Counted from the stretch's first letter, positions 1 through 8,650 are shown. The stretch: DNA of 64,000 nt from Achromobacter spanius (GCF_003994415.1 NZ_CP034689.1:1984001-2048000), one strand, 5' to 3'. Notes: a model not told the origin generated them from the sequence alone. Made by a program: numbers and translations.

Positions 1-137
1 TTGACGCCCACGACGTGAACCCGAAGATTTTTCCCGTCCGGGGGCGGCACACCGTCACGATGGGCTGGGATGTAGCAATGCAATGGATGCGGGAAATGCT
101 GCCTGCGAAAGTGACTTTTTCTCCGGGGATTTACTGA
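1..137 (+). CDS. phage protein, C-terminal fragment
   Basis: An open frame enters from the left edge and ends at the TGA at 135-137, leaving about 44 residues (ends KVTFSPGIY). Its stop overlaps the ATG of the next gene in an ATGA arrangement, which supports real translation and coupling. The fragment is too short to name. Its place just before a putative late regulator suggests an early-region protein of the Nin/RusA neighbourhood, but no motif proves that. Confidence 0.5.
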   Translation, partial: DAHDVNPKIFPVRGRHTVTMGWDVAMQWMREMLPAKVTFSPGIY

Positions 138-778
138 TGACCATCTTGACCCTTTCCCGCTTGGCTTCGACCCCTGTCGTAGAGGCGAAACCCAGCCGAC
201 TGTTTGCCACCGCTCATGCGGCGCTGACCTTCGCCTATAACCACACCGACCAGGTGTATGACAAGCCCATGATGGCTCGCATGGCGCAGGCGCCGTCAGA
301 AGGCAAGGGCTTGGGCGGAACTGACGGGGCAGGGCAGGCCGCCTTTGTCTTCGGGGCGCTGGATCCGCTGCCCCGCCTGTACCGCGCCATCCTAGTTGCA
401 CGCTTTGCGCCCCGAACGGACCGCTGCAAATGCTGCCAGGGCACCGTTGATCGGCATGATTGGCTCGCGGCGGTACGCGAAATCTCTGACGCGGCGGCAT
501 GCGATGCGTTATCGGGGCATCCCACCCCTCGCGTGCTGCGCGATGCCATAGTGGCGCGGTACTTCGGCAAAGATGTAAAGCTGTCGGATGCGGCTGAGCG
601 GGCAGGGAAGAGCGCTGCAACGGCAACCAACTACAACGGCAAGATCAAGCTGTGGCTCTATGGCACGCGCACCACGAAACAAAAGGGTGGCGAACGTGGT
701 GCAGGGCAGAAGGGCGTCGAGGCGCTGGCGATGGAATATGCCGCAGACCTGTTGTCGGCAAAAGGCCTTTGCGATTGA
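137..778 (+). CDS. putative phage DNA-binding / Q-like regulator
   Basis: A 213-residue protein. The start at 137 overlaps the upstream stop (ATGA), which I prefer to an in-frame ATG at 83. It has a Cys cluster (C-K-C-C near residue 104) and, near the C-terminus, a stretch resembling helix-turn-helix (KLSDAAERAGKSAATATNY) followed by a basic tail. A zinc-binding cluster plus a C-terminal helix-turn-helix, placed at the junction between early genes and the packaging module, is what is expected of a Q-type antiterminator or late activator. I cannot confirm the family from sequence alone. A terminator-like hairpin follows at 846-876. Confidence 0.55.
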   Translation: MTILTLSRLASTPVVEAKPSRLFATAHAALTFAYNHTDQVYDKPMMARMAQAPSEGKGLGGTDGAGQAAFVFGALDPLPRLYRAILVARFAPRTDRCKCCQGTVDRHDWLAAVREISDAAACDALSGHPTPRVLRDAIVARYFGKDVKLSDAAERAGKSAATATNYNGKIKLWLYGTRTTKQKGGERGAGQKGVEALAMEYAADLLSAKGLCD

Positions 779-837
779 TCGCTTGCGAGGTTGAATTTTC
801 TCTGCTAAAGTTCACCCGGTTTAGTCACTTTGAATAA

Positions 838-951
838 GTGCGTACAAAAAAGCCCGCCAGCGAAAGCAGCGGGTTTTTTGCATTTTGTGCGGCGGCTGCT
901 CTCGTCTTGGCAGCTTGCGGTACAGTTATTGACAAAGTGGCCAAGGCGTGA
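838..951 (+). CDS. possible 37-aa lipoprotein
   Basis: A GTG-initiated frame of 37 codons encodes a basic start (MRTKK), a hydrophobic segment and a textbook lipobox (LAAC, Cys27) followed by only ten residues, a shape like small entericidin-type lipoproteins. No clear Shine-Dalgarno sequence is seen before the GTG, and a terminator-like hairpin overlaps the 5' end of the frame, so it may be chance. It would be expressed only by read-through or from its own promoter. Confidence 0.25.
   Translation: MRTKKPASESSGFFAFCAAAALVLAACGTVIDKVAKA
846..876 (+). terminator. intrinsic terminator-like hairpin
   Basis: CCCGC and GCGGG arms separated by 11 bases are followed by six T. It sits downstream of the 213-residue regulator gene. 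If that protein is a Q-like antiterminator, this is a plausible target, which is inference. Confidence 0.5.
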
Positions 952-1243
952 TCCCTATGTTTGGAAGTGGCGATAGGGCTTTCTCTGTTACAAGACCAGC
1001 GCATCATGCATATGCGCCCTACGCGCCGGAGAGCCCTGCATTTCGTGTCCTGCGGCTTTACAAAAAAAGCGATTTGATACCCAAATTTGATGTATAGTTC
1101 GCGTAGAGCAGCTTAATTTGTAACAGCGCTCGGTGACCGCTTGCGTAAAACAAAAATATGTGGCAGCCGAGATAACTATAGGGTAGTTGGCCTCTCTTAG
1201 TGTTTTTGCAGTTGATTGCAAAAAAGGGCGGGAGGTATTCACG

Positions 1244-1828
1244 ATGAAAAATTTCAGCAGAAATCGACTGATCAACGCGATCATTTACTTCGCTCGCAAT
1301 GTAAATGCGTGTGGGAAGATCAAGTTGTTCAAATTGTTGTATCTGCTGGATTTTGAGCATTTCAAGCAGACTGGAAAGAGTGTCACAGGCCTCGACTACC
1401 AAGCATGGAAGTTCGGCCCTGTTCCGGTTGCTTTAATGGAAGAATGGGAAGTGCCTCGCGAAGACATTCGCCGAGCGCTAGACGTGATTCCTGTGAAGGT
1501 CATTGACTATTGCCGCGAAGAAGTCCGTGTCAAAGACGGGGTTGAGTTCGACGACGAAGATTTTTCGCCGCGCGAACTTCGCATAATGGCGGACTTGGTC
1601 GCCCGATTTGGGTCGGCCTATTCGGAAAGGATGATTGACGTTACACATGCCCAAAATGAAGCATGGGACAGGGTATGGCGTGACGGTCAAGGGGCGTTTG
1701 ATACAATTCCTTACGAACTGGCGATCCCGGATGACAATCCTGATCGTGAAGAGTTACTCCGAGTTGCTAACAACGAGCGCATGTACGAAAATGCGTTATT
1801 AGCGTTGAGCAACGAGTCCCTTCATTAA
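1244..1828 (+). CDS. Panacea-domain (SocA-like, DUF4065) antitoxin
   Basis: A 194-residue protein. The start at 1244 is chosen because GGAGGT lies 8-13 bases upstream; an earlier in-frame ATG at 1187 has none. The N-terminus has the pattern typical of the Panacea/SocA fold: an INAIIYFA helix, GKIKLFKLLYLLDFEHFKQTG, then GLDYQAWKFGPVPV. Panacea proteins are known as antitoxin or chaperone-like domains paired with diverse toxins. The stop overlaps the next ATG by one base (TAATG), so the downstream frame is the expected toxin partner. Lower GC than the phage structural genes suggests separately acquired cargo. Confidence 0.8.
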   Translation: MKNFSRNRLINAIIYFARNVNACGKIKLFKLLYLLDFEHFKQTGKSVTGLDYQAWKFGPVPVALMEEWEVPREDIRRALDVIPVKVIDYCREEVRVKDGVEFDDEDFSPRELRIMADLVARFGSAYSERMIDVTHAQNEAWDRVWRDGQGAFDTIPYELAIPDDNPDREELLRVANNERMYENALLALSNESLH

Positions 1829-2279
1829 TGATTCCCCCGGGTAGTTATTCCCTCGGCCAGATTTGGCACAATAAGAATTATTATCAGACCGACGATGGTC
1901 AGCAGATGCCGAAATTTGAGGCTTTGCTGGCTCGTGGCCCCGGTCCTGGCGATCTTTTGACCGCGTGCTTTACATCCAAGCCAAATGGGTTGCCCGAGAG
2001 TCCCGCATGTTCCCTGGGCCCCCCCGCGCTGGCTATTGTGTTGGCCTCTTAGGTCCCCCGATGACCAAGATGTCATGGGTGGACTTCAACAGCGTTAAAT
2101 ATAGGGACCAATACTATACCGATAAGTGGTTCCGCGCGGGCGTGCTCACGCTTACAGGCTTAAGTTTGACCCCAGCGGTACTGCGAAATGTACTGGAATG
2201 CTTGAGTGGATCGGATGATCTTCGCACGGGGCATTGGAAATGGATTCAAGCAACTCTTCATGATTTGCCATCGACTTAA
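1828..2279 (+). pseudogene. toxin-like partner of the Panacea gene, frameshifted
   Basis: Two overlapping frames read as one protein. The first (1828-2052) begins IPPGSYSLGQIWHNKNYYQT and ends early. The second, in the -1 frame, continues from the C7 run at 2019-2025 to 2279 with RAGYCVGLLGPPMTKMSW and a C-terminal helical part. Joining them at the run by -1 reading (or one extra C) gives about 150 residues with no other stop. Its overlap with the Panacea gene argues for a toxin role, but I do not recognise the family with confidence. Either a one-base deletion inactivated it or expression needs frameshifting: the run forms an exact C-CCC-CCC slippery heptamer in the zero frame. Confidence 0.6.
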
Positions 2280-2296
2280 GCAATGATTTGCATGTC

Positions 2297-2335
2297 AAGG
2301 CCTCAACTGCCAACAGCAGTTGAGGCCTTTTTGTT
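2297..2335 (+). terminator. strong intrinsic terminator
   Basis: A perfect 13-bp inverted repeat (AGGCCTCAACTGC, 2298-2310, with its complement at 2316-2328) has a 5-base loop and a T run. It lies 18 bases after the toxin-like frame and ends the antitoxin-toxin unit. Confidence 0.9.
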
Positions 2336-2555
2336 TGGGCGTTTGTTTCGTCACGGCGATACCTAGGCGTAGAGGGCCGCCTTGGTAAGTGTTCAACCTA
2401 CCATTTGTTGATAAACGCAGGTACGTTGTGATGCTGAGACTTGGGTGCTTTGGTGGCCCAATGTTCCAAACCTCAAGGTCGTCATGACTTAGCGATCAGA
2501 CAATCGTCACAAGCCTTTGCGTTGCATCCATTGGTATTTCTGTGGGAGCACGAAA

Positions 2556-2936
2556 ATGGTTCGTCGAACGGCCTTCCCATGTCGTCATCGCGGCTGCGCT
2601 GCGTTGGTTCGCGCACCAGGTTATTGCGATTCGCACGCGGGTGAGTCCGCAGGGTGGAATCGAGGCCATCGGCGCGGTAGCAGACAGCAGCGTGGATATG
2701 GCGCGGAATGGGATCGACTGCGCCTTCTGATTCTGAAGCGCGACCGCTACCTGTGCCAATGCGATGAATGTAAGCGCACGGACCGCGTGCTGCCAGCCAC
2801 AGAGGTGGATCACCGAATCCCGAAAGCTGAGGGCGGATCCGATGATCTCGGCAACCTGGCCGCGATTAACAAGGATTGCCACAAGCGGAAGACCGCACAA
2901 GAAAGCGCCAGAGCGCGAGCGCGGGTGAAGAAGTAG
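2556..2936 (+). CDS. phage HNH endonuclease
   Basis: A 126-residue protein. The start at 2556 is preferred to an in-frame ATG at 2517 because homologous HNH proteins usually begin close to the first Cys cluster. An N-terminal zinc-ribbon-like set (C9, C14, C24, H27) precedes the HNH fold: CQCDEC (67-72), VDH with His86, Asn100 and the final C-H (108-109). HNH proteins encoded next to the terminase are known to assist cohesive-end cleavage in HK97-like phages, and this gene lies directly before the cos-like region and terS. The C-terminus is basic and probably disordered. Confidence 0.9.
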   Translation: MVRRTAFPCRHRGCAALVRAPGYCDSHAGESAGWNRGHRRGSRQQRGYGAEWDRLRLLILKRDRYLCQCDECKRTDRVLPATEVDHRIPKAEGGSDDLGNLAAINKDCHKRKTAQESARARARVKK

Positions 2937-3017
2937 GCGAGGCCCTCGCTCTCACTGGTCGTGCCGTGGTGACCTCCTGCGCGGGCCTGGAGGCCTCTGG
3001 CGGGCGGTGCCACAAGG

Positions 3018-3105
3018 GAGGGGGTGGGTCAATCCTTGGCCCATTCGCACGTAGGACGGCCCGTTCCGTCTTTTTTTTACGCCCGCGAAAAATGAAATTT
3101 GACGG
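3018..3105 (+). other. candidate cos / packaging-initiation region
   Basis: Between the HNH gene and terS, a G-rich run with GGGTCAA is followed by a GACGG/CCGTC hairpin, eight T, a GCCCGCG block and an A/T-rich AAAATGAAATTT stretch. I recall a G-run with GTCAA, a pyrimidine tract and an AAATTT block in the same gap of other HNH-terS phages, where the cohesive ends lie. The exact nicks cannot be read from sequence; part of it could simply be a terminator (hairpin 3054-3079). Confidence 0.4.
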
Positions 3106-3145
3106 GCAGCGCATTGTGCGCATTTTTTGACCAATGGAGCAGGCT

Positions 3146-3628
3146 ATGGCAGGAGTAGCAGGGCGCTCCGGGCGCAAGCCGAAACCAGCGGAAAAAAAGC
3201 TGGCGGCCGGCAATCCGGGAAAGCGCGCGATCAATAAGGACACCCCTTCGTACGGGGAGATCACCAACGTTTTCGTGCCGGAATGGTTGCAGGGACATGG
3301 TCGGGATTTGTGGGAGCATCTCGCGCCACTGCTGTGCCGTGAAAAAATCCTACAGGCGACTGACATACAGAACCTGGAGGCATATTGCGCGGCCTATGGC
3401 CGCTTCAGGGCGGCCGAAGAAGAAATCCAGAAGCACGGAATCGTGGTCGAGGGCGCTCAAGGCGGACCGCTGAAGAATCCCGCAGCGACCATTGCTAATG
3501 AAGCTCTAAAGCAAATGGCTACATACGGCTCTTTCCTGGGGCTGGACCCTTCGAGCCGTCAGCGAATGCAGGGGCCGAAGAAGCCCACCAAGGGCAATCC
3601 ATTCGCGGTACTGCTGGGCGGGGGCTGA
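3146..3628 (+). CDS. terminase small subunit, P27 family
   Basis: A 160-residue protein. The start at 3146 has GGAG six bases upstream; an in-frame ATG at 3134 adds only MEQA. The N-terminal GRSGRKPKPAEKKLAAGNPG segment, the VPEWLQGHGRDLWEHLAPLL helix and the C-terminal LGLDPSSRQRM motif are typical of P27-type small terminases. It recognises the packaging site and recruits the large subunit, whose gene starts four bases after this stop. Confidence 0.93.
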   Translation: MAGVAGRSGRKPKPAEKKLAAGNPGKRAINKDTPSYGEITNVFVPEWLQGHGRDLWEHLAPLLCREKILQATDIQNLEAYCAAYGRFRAAEEEIQKHGIVVEGAQGGPLKNPAATIANEALKQMATYGSFLGLDPSSRQRMQGPKKPTKGNPFAVLLGGG

Positions 3629-3631
3629 TGA

Positions 3632-5356
3632 ATGGCGGCGCCGCAGTATCCCCGGGTAGCGCAGGCGCTGAAATTTGCAAAGGATGTGGTCAAGGGGAAG
3701 GTGCCGGCGTGTCGGTACGTGGTGCTGGCGTGTCAACGCCACCTTGACGACCTGGCAGCGTCCAAGGCAGCGAGTTATCTCTACCGCTTCAACGCGGCGG
3801 AGGCAGAAAAAAAGCTCGCTTTGATCGAACTGATGCCCCACACAAAGGGAGAGTGGGCCTTTAAACAGCAGTTGGTCACGCTGGAGCCGTGGCAGAAATT
3901 CGGATTGGCTTGCACATTCGGCTGGGTTCATAAGAAGGGCGGACTTCGTCGGTTTCGAGAGTCGTATTGGGAAGTTCCCAGAAAGAACGGTAAGAGTGTT
4001 ATCGCAGCGGGTGTCGGTATTTCGATGTTTGCGGCCGATAACGAGTTTGGCGCTGAGGTGTACTCGGGCGCGACCACTGAGAAGCAGGCTTGGGAGGTTT
4101 TCCGGCCGGCGCGCTTGATGGTTCAGCGTTCTCCCGGCTTGGTCGAATACTTGGGCATTGAGGTAAACGCGCAGGCCTTGGCCCGCCCTGAAGATGGAAG
4201 CCGGTTCGAGCCGATCATTGGCAACCCTGGCGATGGTGCATCGCCGTCATGCTCAATCGTGGACGAGTACCACGAGCACGATTCGGCGGTTCTCTACGAA
4301 ACGATGCTGACAGGCATGGGAGCGCGCCGGCATCCCCTGATGTTCATCATTACGACCGCTGGCGCCAACATCGAAGGCCCGTGCTACGACAAGCGGCGGG
4401 AAGTCATCGAGATGCTGGAGGGGCTTGTCCCGAACGATGAGCTGTTTGGGTGGATATGGACCCTGGACGAAGGCGACGATTGGACAGATCCCAGGGTATT
4501 GGCGAAAGCAAACCCCAATATGGGCGTGTCGGTTTATGCCGAATACCTGATCAGCCAGCAACAGCGCGCAATCAAGCAGGCCCGCTTCACCAATACGTTC
4601 AAAACGAAGCACCTGAACCTGTGGGTTACGGCGAAAACTGGCTTTTTTAACCTTCAGCAGTGGGAAGCCTGCAAAGACGAGTCGCTGCGCCTTGAGGATT
4701 TCGACGGCGAAAGTTGCTTTCTTGCATTTGACCTGGCGCGCAAGCTGGACATGAACAGCATGGCACGGGTGTTTTGCCGGTTCATCGATGGCAAGCGCCA
4801 CTATTTCAGTGTGGCGCCTCGTTTTTGGGTTCCCGAAGACACCGCGAACGACTCCGACAATCGGCGCATGGCGGAACGCTTCCAAAAGTGGGTAAACACA
4901 GGCCATCTGTACACCACTGACGGCGCGGAAATCGACTATCGGGAGATTCTTGCCGAGGCGGTGGATGCGCACAGCCGCAATCCTGTTGAGCAATCACCGA
5001 TTGACCCTAGCGGAGCGACAAACCTGTCGCATCACCTGGACGATGACGGACTGTCGCCCGTCACCATCGTGCAGAACTACACAAACATGAGCGACCCCAT
5101 GAAGGAACTGGAGGCGGCCATTCGCTCAGGCCGCTTCCATCACGATGGGAATCCCATCATGACCTGGTGCATCGGAAACGTCATCGGCAAGAACTTGCCG
5201 GGCAATGACGACGTTGTTCGACCTATCAAACAGGGCAATGACAACAAAATCGACGGCGCTGTGGCGCTGATTATGGCGGTTGGCCGCGCAATGCTGGCGG
5301 ACCGTGGCGGTTCGGTGCTGGATAACCTGACCGATGACGACATTCTGGTGATGTGA
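3632..5356 (+). CDS. terminase large subunit, HK97 type
   Basis: A 574-residue DNA packaging motor. The ATPase half shows a Walker A-like loop (PRKNGKS, residues 116-122) and a Walker B segment with the catalytic acid (SIVDEYHEH, 208-216). The nuclease half begins near residue 360 with FLAFDLARKLDMNS, whose Asp367 fits the first metal ligand of the RNase-H-like fold. Length and order match the Terminase_1 family. It acts with the small terminase and HNH protein to cut concatemers and pump DNA into the prohead through the portal. Confidence 0.96.
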   Translation: MAAPQYPRVAQALKFAKDVVKGKVPACRYVVLACQRHLDDLAASKAASYLYRFNAAEAEKKLALIELMPHTKGEWAFKQQLVTLEPWQKFGLACTFGWVHKKGGLRRFRESYWEVPRKNGKSVIAAGVGISMFAADNEFGAEVYSGATTEKQAWEVFRPARLMVQRSPGLVEYLGIEVNAQALARPEDGSRFEPIIGNPGDGASPSCSIVDEYHEHDSAVLYETMLTGMGARRHPLMFIITTAGANIEGPCYDKRREVIEMLEGLVPNDELFGWIWTLDEGDDWTDPRVLAKANPNMGVSVYAEYLISQQQRAIKQARFTNTFKTKHLNLWVTAKTGFFNLQQWEACKDESLRLEDFDGESCFLAFDLARKLDMNSMARVFCRFIDGKRHYFSVAPRFWVPEDTANDSDNRRMAERFQKWVNTGHLYTTDGAEIDYREILAEAVDAHSRNPVEQSPIDPSGATNLSHHLDDDGLSPVTIVQNYTNMSDPMKELEAAIRSGRFHHDGNPIMTWCIGNVIGKNLPGNDDVVRPIKQGNDNKIDGAVALIMAVGRAMLADRGGSVLDNLTDDDILVM

Positions 5357-5357
5357 C

Positions 5358-5513
5358 ATGAAGAATCTGCTGATTGATGCGGCTGGCCTCGCTGGCTTTT
5401 GCTGCGTGGCGACCGGGGTGTATTTGCAATTCGGTGCTGGCCCCGCACTGCTGGCCGCCGGTTCCTTGCTGCTCGCATTTGCGCTGCGCGCCGCTGCCGG
5501 GGGGAAGCGATGA
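5358..5513 (+). CDS. small phage membrane protein
   Basis: A 51-residue frame directly after terL. Two hydrophobic segments (about residues 9-22 and 29-45) flank a short polar turn, and the protein ends in GGKR. Its stop overlaps the portal ATG in an ATGA arrangement, supporting translation and coupling. Small two-helix proteins at this spot occur in many HK97-like phages; no function is established and I assign none. Confidence 0.65.
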   Translation: MKNLLIDAAGLAGFCCVATGVYLQFGAGPALLAAGSLLLAFALRAAAGGKR

Positions 5514-6739
5514 TCTTGTCTTCGCTTTTTGAAGGGCGCAGCGTGGAAAGTCCCTCTGTGCCACTGACGGGCCAGAACCTGCAAGAGTACTTGCACGGGG
5601 AAGGCAAGCGCATCTCAGTGACGCCGGAGGCGGCTCTTTGCCTGTCGGCGGTATATGCGTGCCACTACGTGCTGTCCAGCAACGTGGCGCAGCTGCCAGC
5701 GGTCGTTCTGCGCCGTCAGGGGAACCGGATAGAACCAGCGACGGACCATCCGGCTTTCGACCTGATCCACTCCAAGCCGAACGACTGGCAAACCAGCTAC
5801 AAATGGCGCGAGACGAAGCAGCATCACGTCTTGGGTTGGGGAAACGGCTACACGCGGATCGTAAGACGCCGCTCCGGCGAACTTCAGTCACTGGAGTTCT
5901 GCCTACCCTGGACCACCTCGCTGGTTAAGCCCGCTGGGCGATGGATCTACAGCACGACCGACGAAGATGGCAAGGCGATGGCCGTGGCTCCGGAAGACAT
6001 GGTGCATATCCGCGCTTTGGGTTCGTCTGGCCGCATGGGCAAGAGCATCATTCAGCAGCACGCTGACATGCTCGGGTTGGGCTTGGCCGCGCAGAGGTAT
6101 GGGCGCGAGTTCTTCGAAGGGGGCGGGCGCCCGACCGGGATTCTGACCGTCAAGGGCGACCTCAACAAAGATACCTGGGGGCGGCTGCGGGAGTTCTGGA
6201 GCAAGGCTGTGTCACGGCTTATCCAGTCGGAGAACAAGACCCTCTTGCTGCCGGCGGACCTGGACTATCGCGCGCTCACCATCCCGCCTGAGGCCGCGCA
6301 GTTCCTGGAAACGCGAAAGATGAACCGCACTGAGATTGCGGCCATCTACAACGTTCCAGCGGACATGATCAACGATCTGGAGCGCGCCACCAATTCGAAC
6401 ATCACGGAGCAGAGCATTCGCTTCGTGCGCTACTCGATGATGCCTTGGGGCGTGAATTGGGAGCAGGAACTCAACAGCAAGCTGTTCACACCCGCCGAGC
6501 GACGCGCCGGCTACTACGTCAAGCTCAACCTTGCCGGGCTGTTGCGCGGTACGCCGAAAGAGCGGGCGGAGTTCTATCACGCGGCCATCACTGATGGCTG
6601 GATGGACCGTAATGAGGTCCGCGCCCTGGAAGACCTCAGCCCCCGTGAAGGGCTGTCGGATTTGCTTATCAGCGTCAATGCTAAGCCGGCCGCTGAGGTC
6701 GGAAAGCCGCCGGCAAACCCGCCGGCTGAAAGCCAATAG
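5510..6739 (+). CDS. portal protein, HK97 family
   Basis: A 409-residue protein. The start at 5510 overlaps the upstream stop; an ATG further upstream in the same frame lies inside the preceding gene. Typical phage portal features are the VTPEAALCLSAVYACHYVLS start, LPAVVLRR, a QTSYKWRETKQHHVLGWGNGY helix-turn, and RTEIAAIYNVPADMINDLE followed by ATNSNITEQS. Twelve copies form the ring at the capsid vertex through which DNA passes and to which connectors bind. The last 20 residues are Pro/Ala-rich and likely disordered. Confidence 0.95.
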   Translation: MILSSLFEGRSVESPSVPLTGQNLQEYLHGEGKRISVTPEAALCLSAVYACHYVLSSNVAQLPAVVLRRQGNRIEPATDHPAFDLIHSKPNDWQTSYKWRETKQHHVLGWGNGYTRIVRRRSGELQSLEFCLPWTTSLVKPAGRWIYSTTDEDGKAMAVAPEDMVHIRALGSSGRMGKSIIQQHADMLGLGLAAQRYGREFFEGGGRPTGILTVKGDLNKDTWGRLREFWSKAVSRLIQSENKTLLLPADLDYRALTIPPEAAQFLETRKMNRTEIAAIYNVPADMINDLERATNSNITEQSIRFVRYSMMPWGVNWEQELNSKLFTPAERRAGYYVKLNLAGLLRGTPKERAEFYHAAITDGWMDRNEVRALEDLSPREGLSDLLISVNAKPAAEVGKPPANPPAESQ

Positions 6740-6747
6740 GGACAACC

Positions 6748-7374
6748 ATGAAAGACCTTGAAATGCGCACGCTGGGCAACCAGCCGTGTGAGCTTCGCAC
6801 GTCTGGCGACGGTGAAACGGAGCGCCCGCAGATCGCGGGCTACGCCGCAGTGTTCAACACGCGCAGCGCGCTGCTCTTCGGCACGTTTGTTGAGGAAATC
6901 GCCCCTGGCGCATTCGATGACGTCATGGGCGATGACGTACGGGCGCTCTTCAATCACGATCCGAATTTCGTCTTGGGGCGTACGCGAAGCAACACGCTGC
7001 GGCTGGAAATCGACTCTCGCGGCCTCGCCTACACCATCGACCCACCGGAAACGCAGACGGTCCGCGATCTCGTACTGACGCCGCTGAAACGCGGAGACGT
7101 GACTGGATCGAGTTTCGGCTTTCGCGTCGCTCCGGACGGCGACGAGTGGCGCCGCGAAGGCGAAATCATCGTCCGAACCATCCACAAGCTGGCTGAACTG
7201 CGCGACGTGTCGCCAGTCACGTACCCGGCTTATGGCGATAGCCACGCCGCCCAGCGTTCGCTGGAAAGCTGGAAGAAGATGGCCGAAGGCGCCCGGGACC
7301 TTGCCGCCAAGGCTGTAAACGAGCGTCGCGCGCGCGAGCGCTTCCTTGAACTGACCTCTCTCACATCAATTTAA
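6748..7374 (+). CDS. prohead maturation protease, HK97 family (S78)
   Basis: A 208-residue serine protease. IAGYAAVFNTRS, GTFVEEIAPGAFDD, the catalytic His70 in NHDPNFVLGRT and the catalytic Ser in GSSFGF (120-125) are the hallmark motifs, followed by LRDVSPVTYPAY. It is packaged inside the prohead, removes the capsid delta domain and then degrades itself. It lies between the portal gene and the capsid gene (11-base gap), the standard order. Confidence 0.96.
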   Translation: MKDLEMRTLGNQPCELRTSGDGETERPQIAGYAAVFNTRSALLFGTFVEEIAPGAFDDVMGDDVRALFNHDPNFVLGRTRSNTLRLEIDSRGLAYTIDPPETQTVRDLVLTPLKRGDVTGSSFGFRVAPDGDEWRREGEIIVRTIHKLAELRDVSPVTYPAYGDSHAAQRSLESWKKMAEGARDLAAKAVNERRARERFLELTSLTSI

Positions 7375-7385
7375 TCGGAGTCGAT

Positions 7386-8609
7386 ATGACCCTTGCAGAA
7401 CTGAAGCAAAAACGTGCGGGAATCGCTGCTGAAATGCGCACGTTCCATGACGCCCAAGGCGAAACCGCCTGGGGCGACGAGCAACGCTCCAAATGGGACG
7501 GCATGAAGGCCGACCTGAAGAAGTTGGACGAGCAGATTCAGCGCGAAGAAGAATTGCGCGACACCGAGCAGCGTTACGTCGAAGACAACGCCGGCAAGTT
7601 GGCAGCGGAAGCCGCCGCTGCGGCGGGCAACGGAAGTCCCGACGAGCAGCGCACCCAGGCATTCATCAAGTTCGTGCGTCATGGCGCAGGCGAACTGACC
7701 TCGGAAGAGCGCAAGATGTTGCTGGAAGCCCGCGCTCAGGGCGTGACCGGCCCGGAGAAGGGTGGCTACACCGTTCCGACGACGTTCCTGGCTAAGGTGC
7801 AGGAATCCATGAAGCAATATGGGGGCATCGCCAGTGTCGCGCAGGTGCTGGTCACTGACGGCGGCAATCCGATCGAGTGGCCTACGAGTGACGGCACCAA
7901 TGATGAAGGCGAGCTGATCGGCGAAAACACCGACGCCGGTGAAAAGGATGTGGAATTCGGCATGGACGCACTGGGCGCCCACAAGCTGACGTCCAAAGTG
8001 ATCCGCGTGTCGAACGAACTGCTTTCGGACTCGGGCATCGATATGGAGACGTACTTGGCGGGTCGCATCGCCTCGCGTATCGGCCGTGCCGAATCCCGCC
8101 TGATCGTCATGGGTACGGGGGCCGGATCGCCCGCCCAGCCCAAGGGCTTGGCCGCGTCTGTCTCTGTCGGGAAACAGACCACCGCTGCGGGCGCATTCAC
8201 CTGGAAGGAAGTGAACGGCTTGATTCACTCTATCGATCCGGCCTACCGCAGTGCGCCCAAGTTCCGCTTGGCGTTCAACGACGCCACGCTGCAAGCGCTG
8301 GAAGAAATGGAAGACGGCAACGGCCGTCCCCTGTGGATCCCGGGCCTTGACGCCAGCGCCCCGGCACGCCTGCTCAAGTACCAGTACGTGATCGACCAGG
8401 CCATTCCGTCCGTCGCCGCTGGCGCCAAGTTCATGTTCGCGGGCGACTTCGATCAATTCATCCTGCGCCGCGTTCGCTACATGGTGCTCAAGCGCCTGGT
8501 GGAACGCTACGCCGAATTTGACCAAACCGGCTTCCTGGCCTTCCACCGCTTCGGGTGCGTGTTGCAGGACACTGCCGCCATCAAGGCGCTGCAGGGCAAG
8601 GCCGCCTAA
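7386..8609 (+). CDS. major capsid protein, HK97 gp5 family
   Basis: A 407-residue protein. The first 90-100 residues are charged and helical (LKQKRAGIAAEMRTFHDAQG to EEELRDTEQR), matching the scaffold-like delta domain that the upstream protease removes. From about residue 115 comes the capsid fold: LTSEERKMLLEARAQGV, GGYTVPTTFLAKVQ, KLTSKVIRVSNELLSD, and near the end RRVRYMVLKRLVERYAEFDQ. Whether it forms HK97-type covalent cross-links cannot be decided from the sequence. Confidence 0.96.
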   Translation: MTLAELKQKRAGIAAEMRTFHDAQGETAWGDEQRSKWDGMKADLKKLDEQIQREEELRDTEQRYVEDNAGKLAAEAAAAAGNGSPDEQRTQAFIKFVRHGAGELTSEERKMLLEARAQGVTGPEKGGYTVPTTFLAKVQESMKQYGGIASVAQVLVTDGGNPIEWPTSDGTNDEGELIGENTDAGEKDVEFGMDALGAHKLTSKVIRVSNELLSDSGIDMETYLAGRIASRIGRAESRLIVMGTGAGSPAQPKGLAASVSVGKQTTAAGAFTWKEVNGLIHSIDPAYRSAPKFRLAFNDATLQALEEMEDGNGRPLWIPGLDASAPARLLKYQYVIDQAIPSVAAGAKFMFAGDFDQFILRRVRYMVLKRLVERYAEFDQTGFLAFHRFGCVLQDTAAIKALQGKAA

Positions 8610-8650
8610 CTACTTCGAGGGCGGGCTGAGCAATCGGCCCGCTGAGATCA

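Noticed and set aside
7371..8546. Minus-strand open frame of 391 codons opposite the capsid gene
   Set aside because: Antisense of a complete HK97 capsid gene in an unbroken phage operon.
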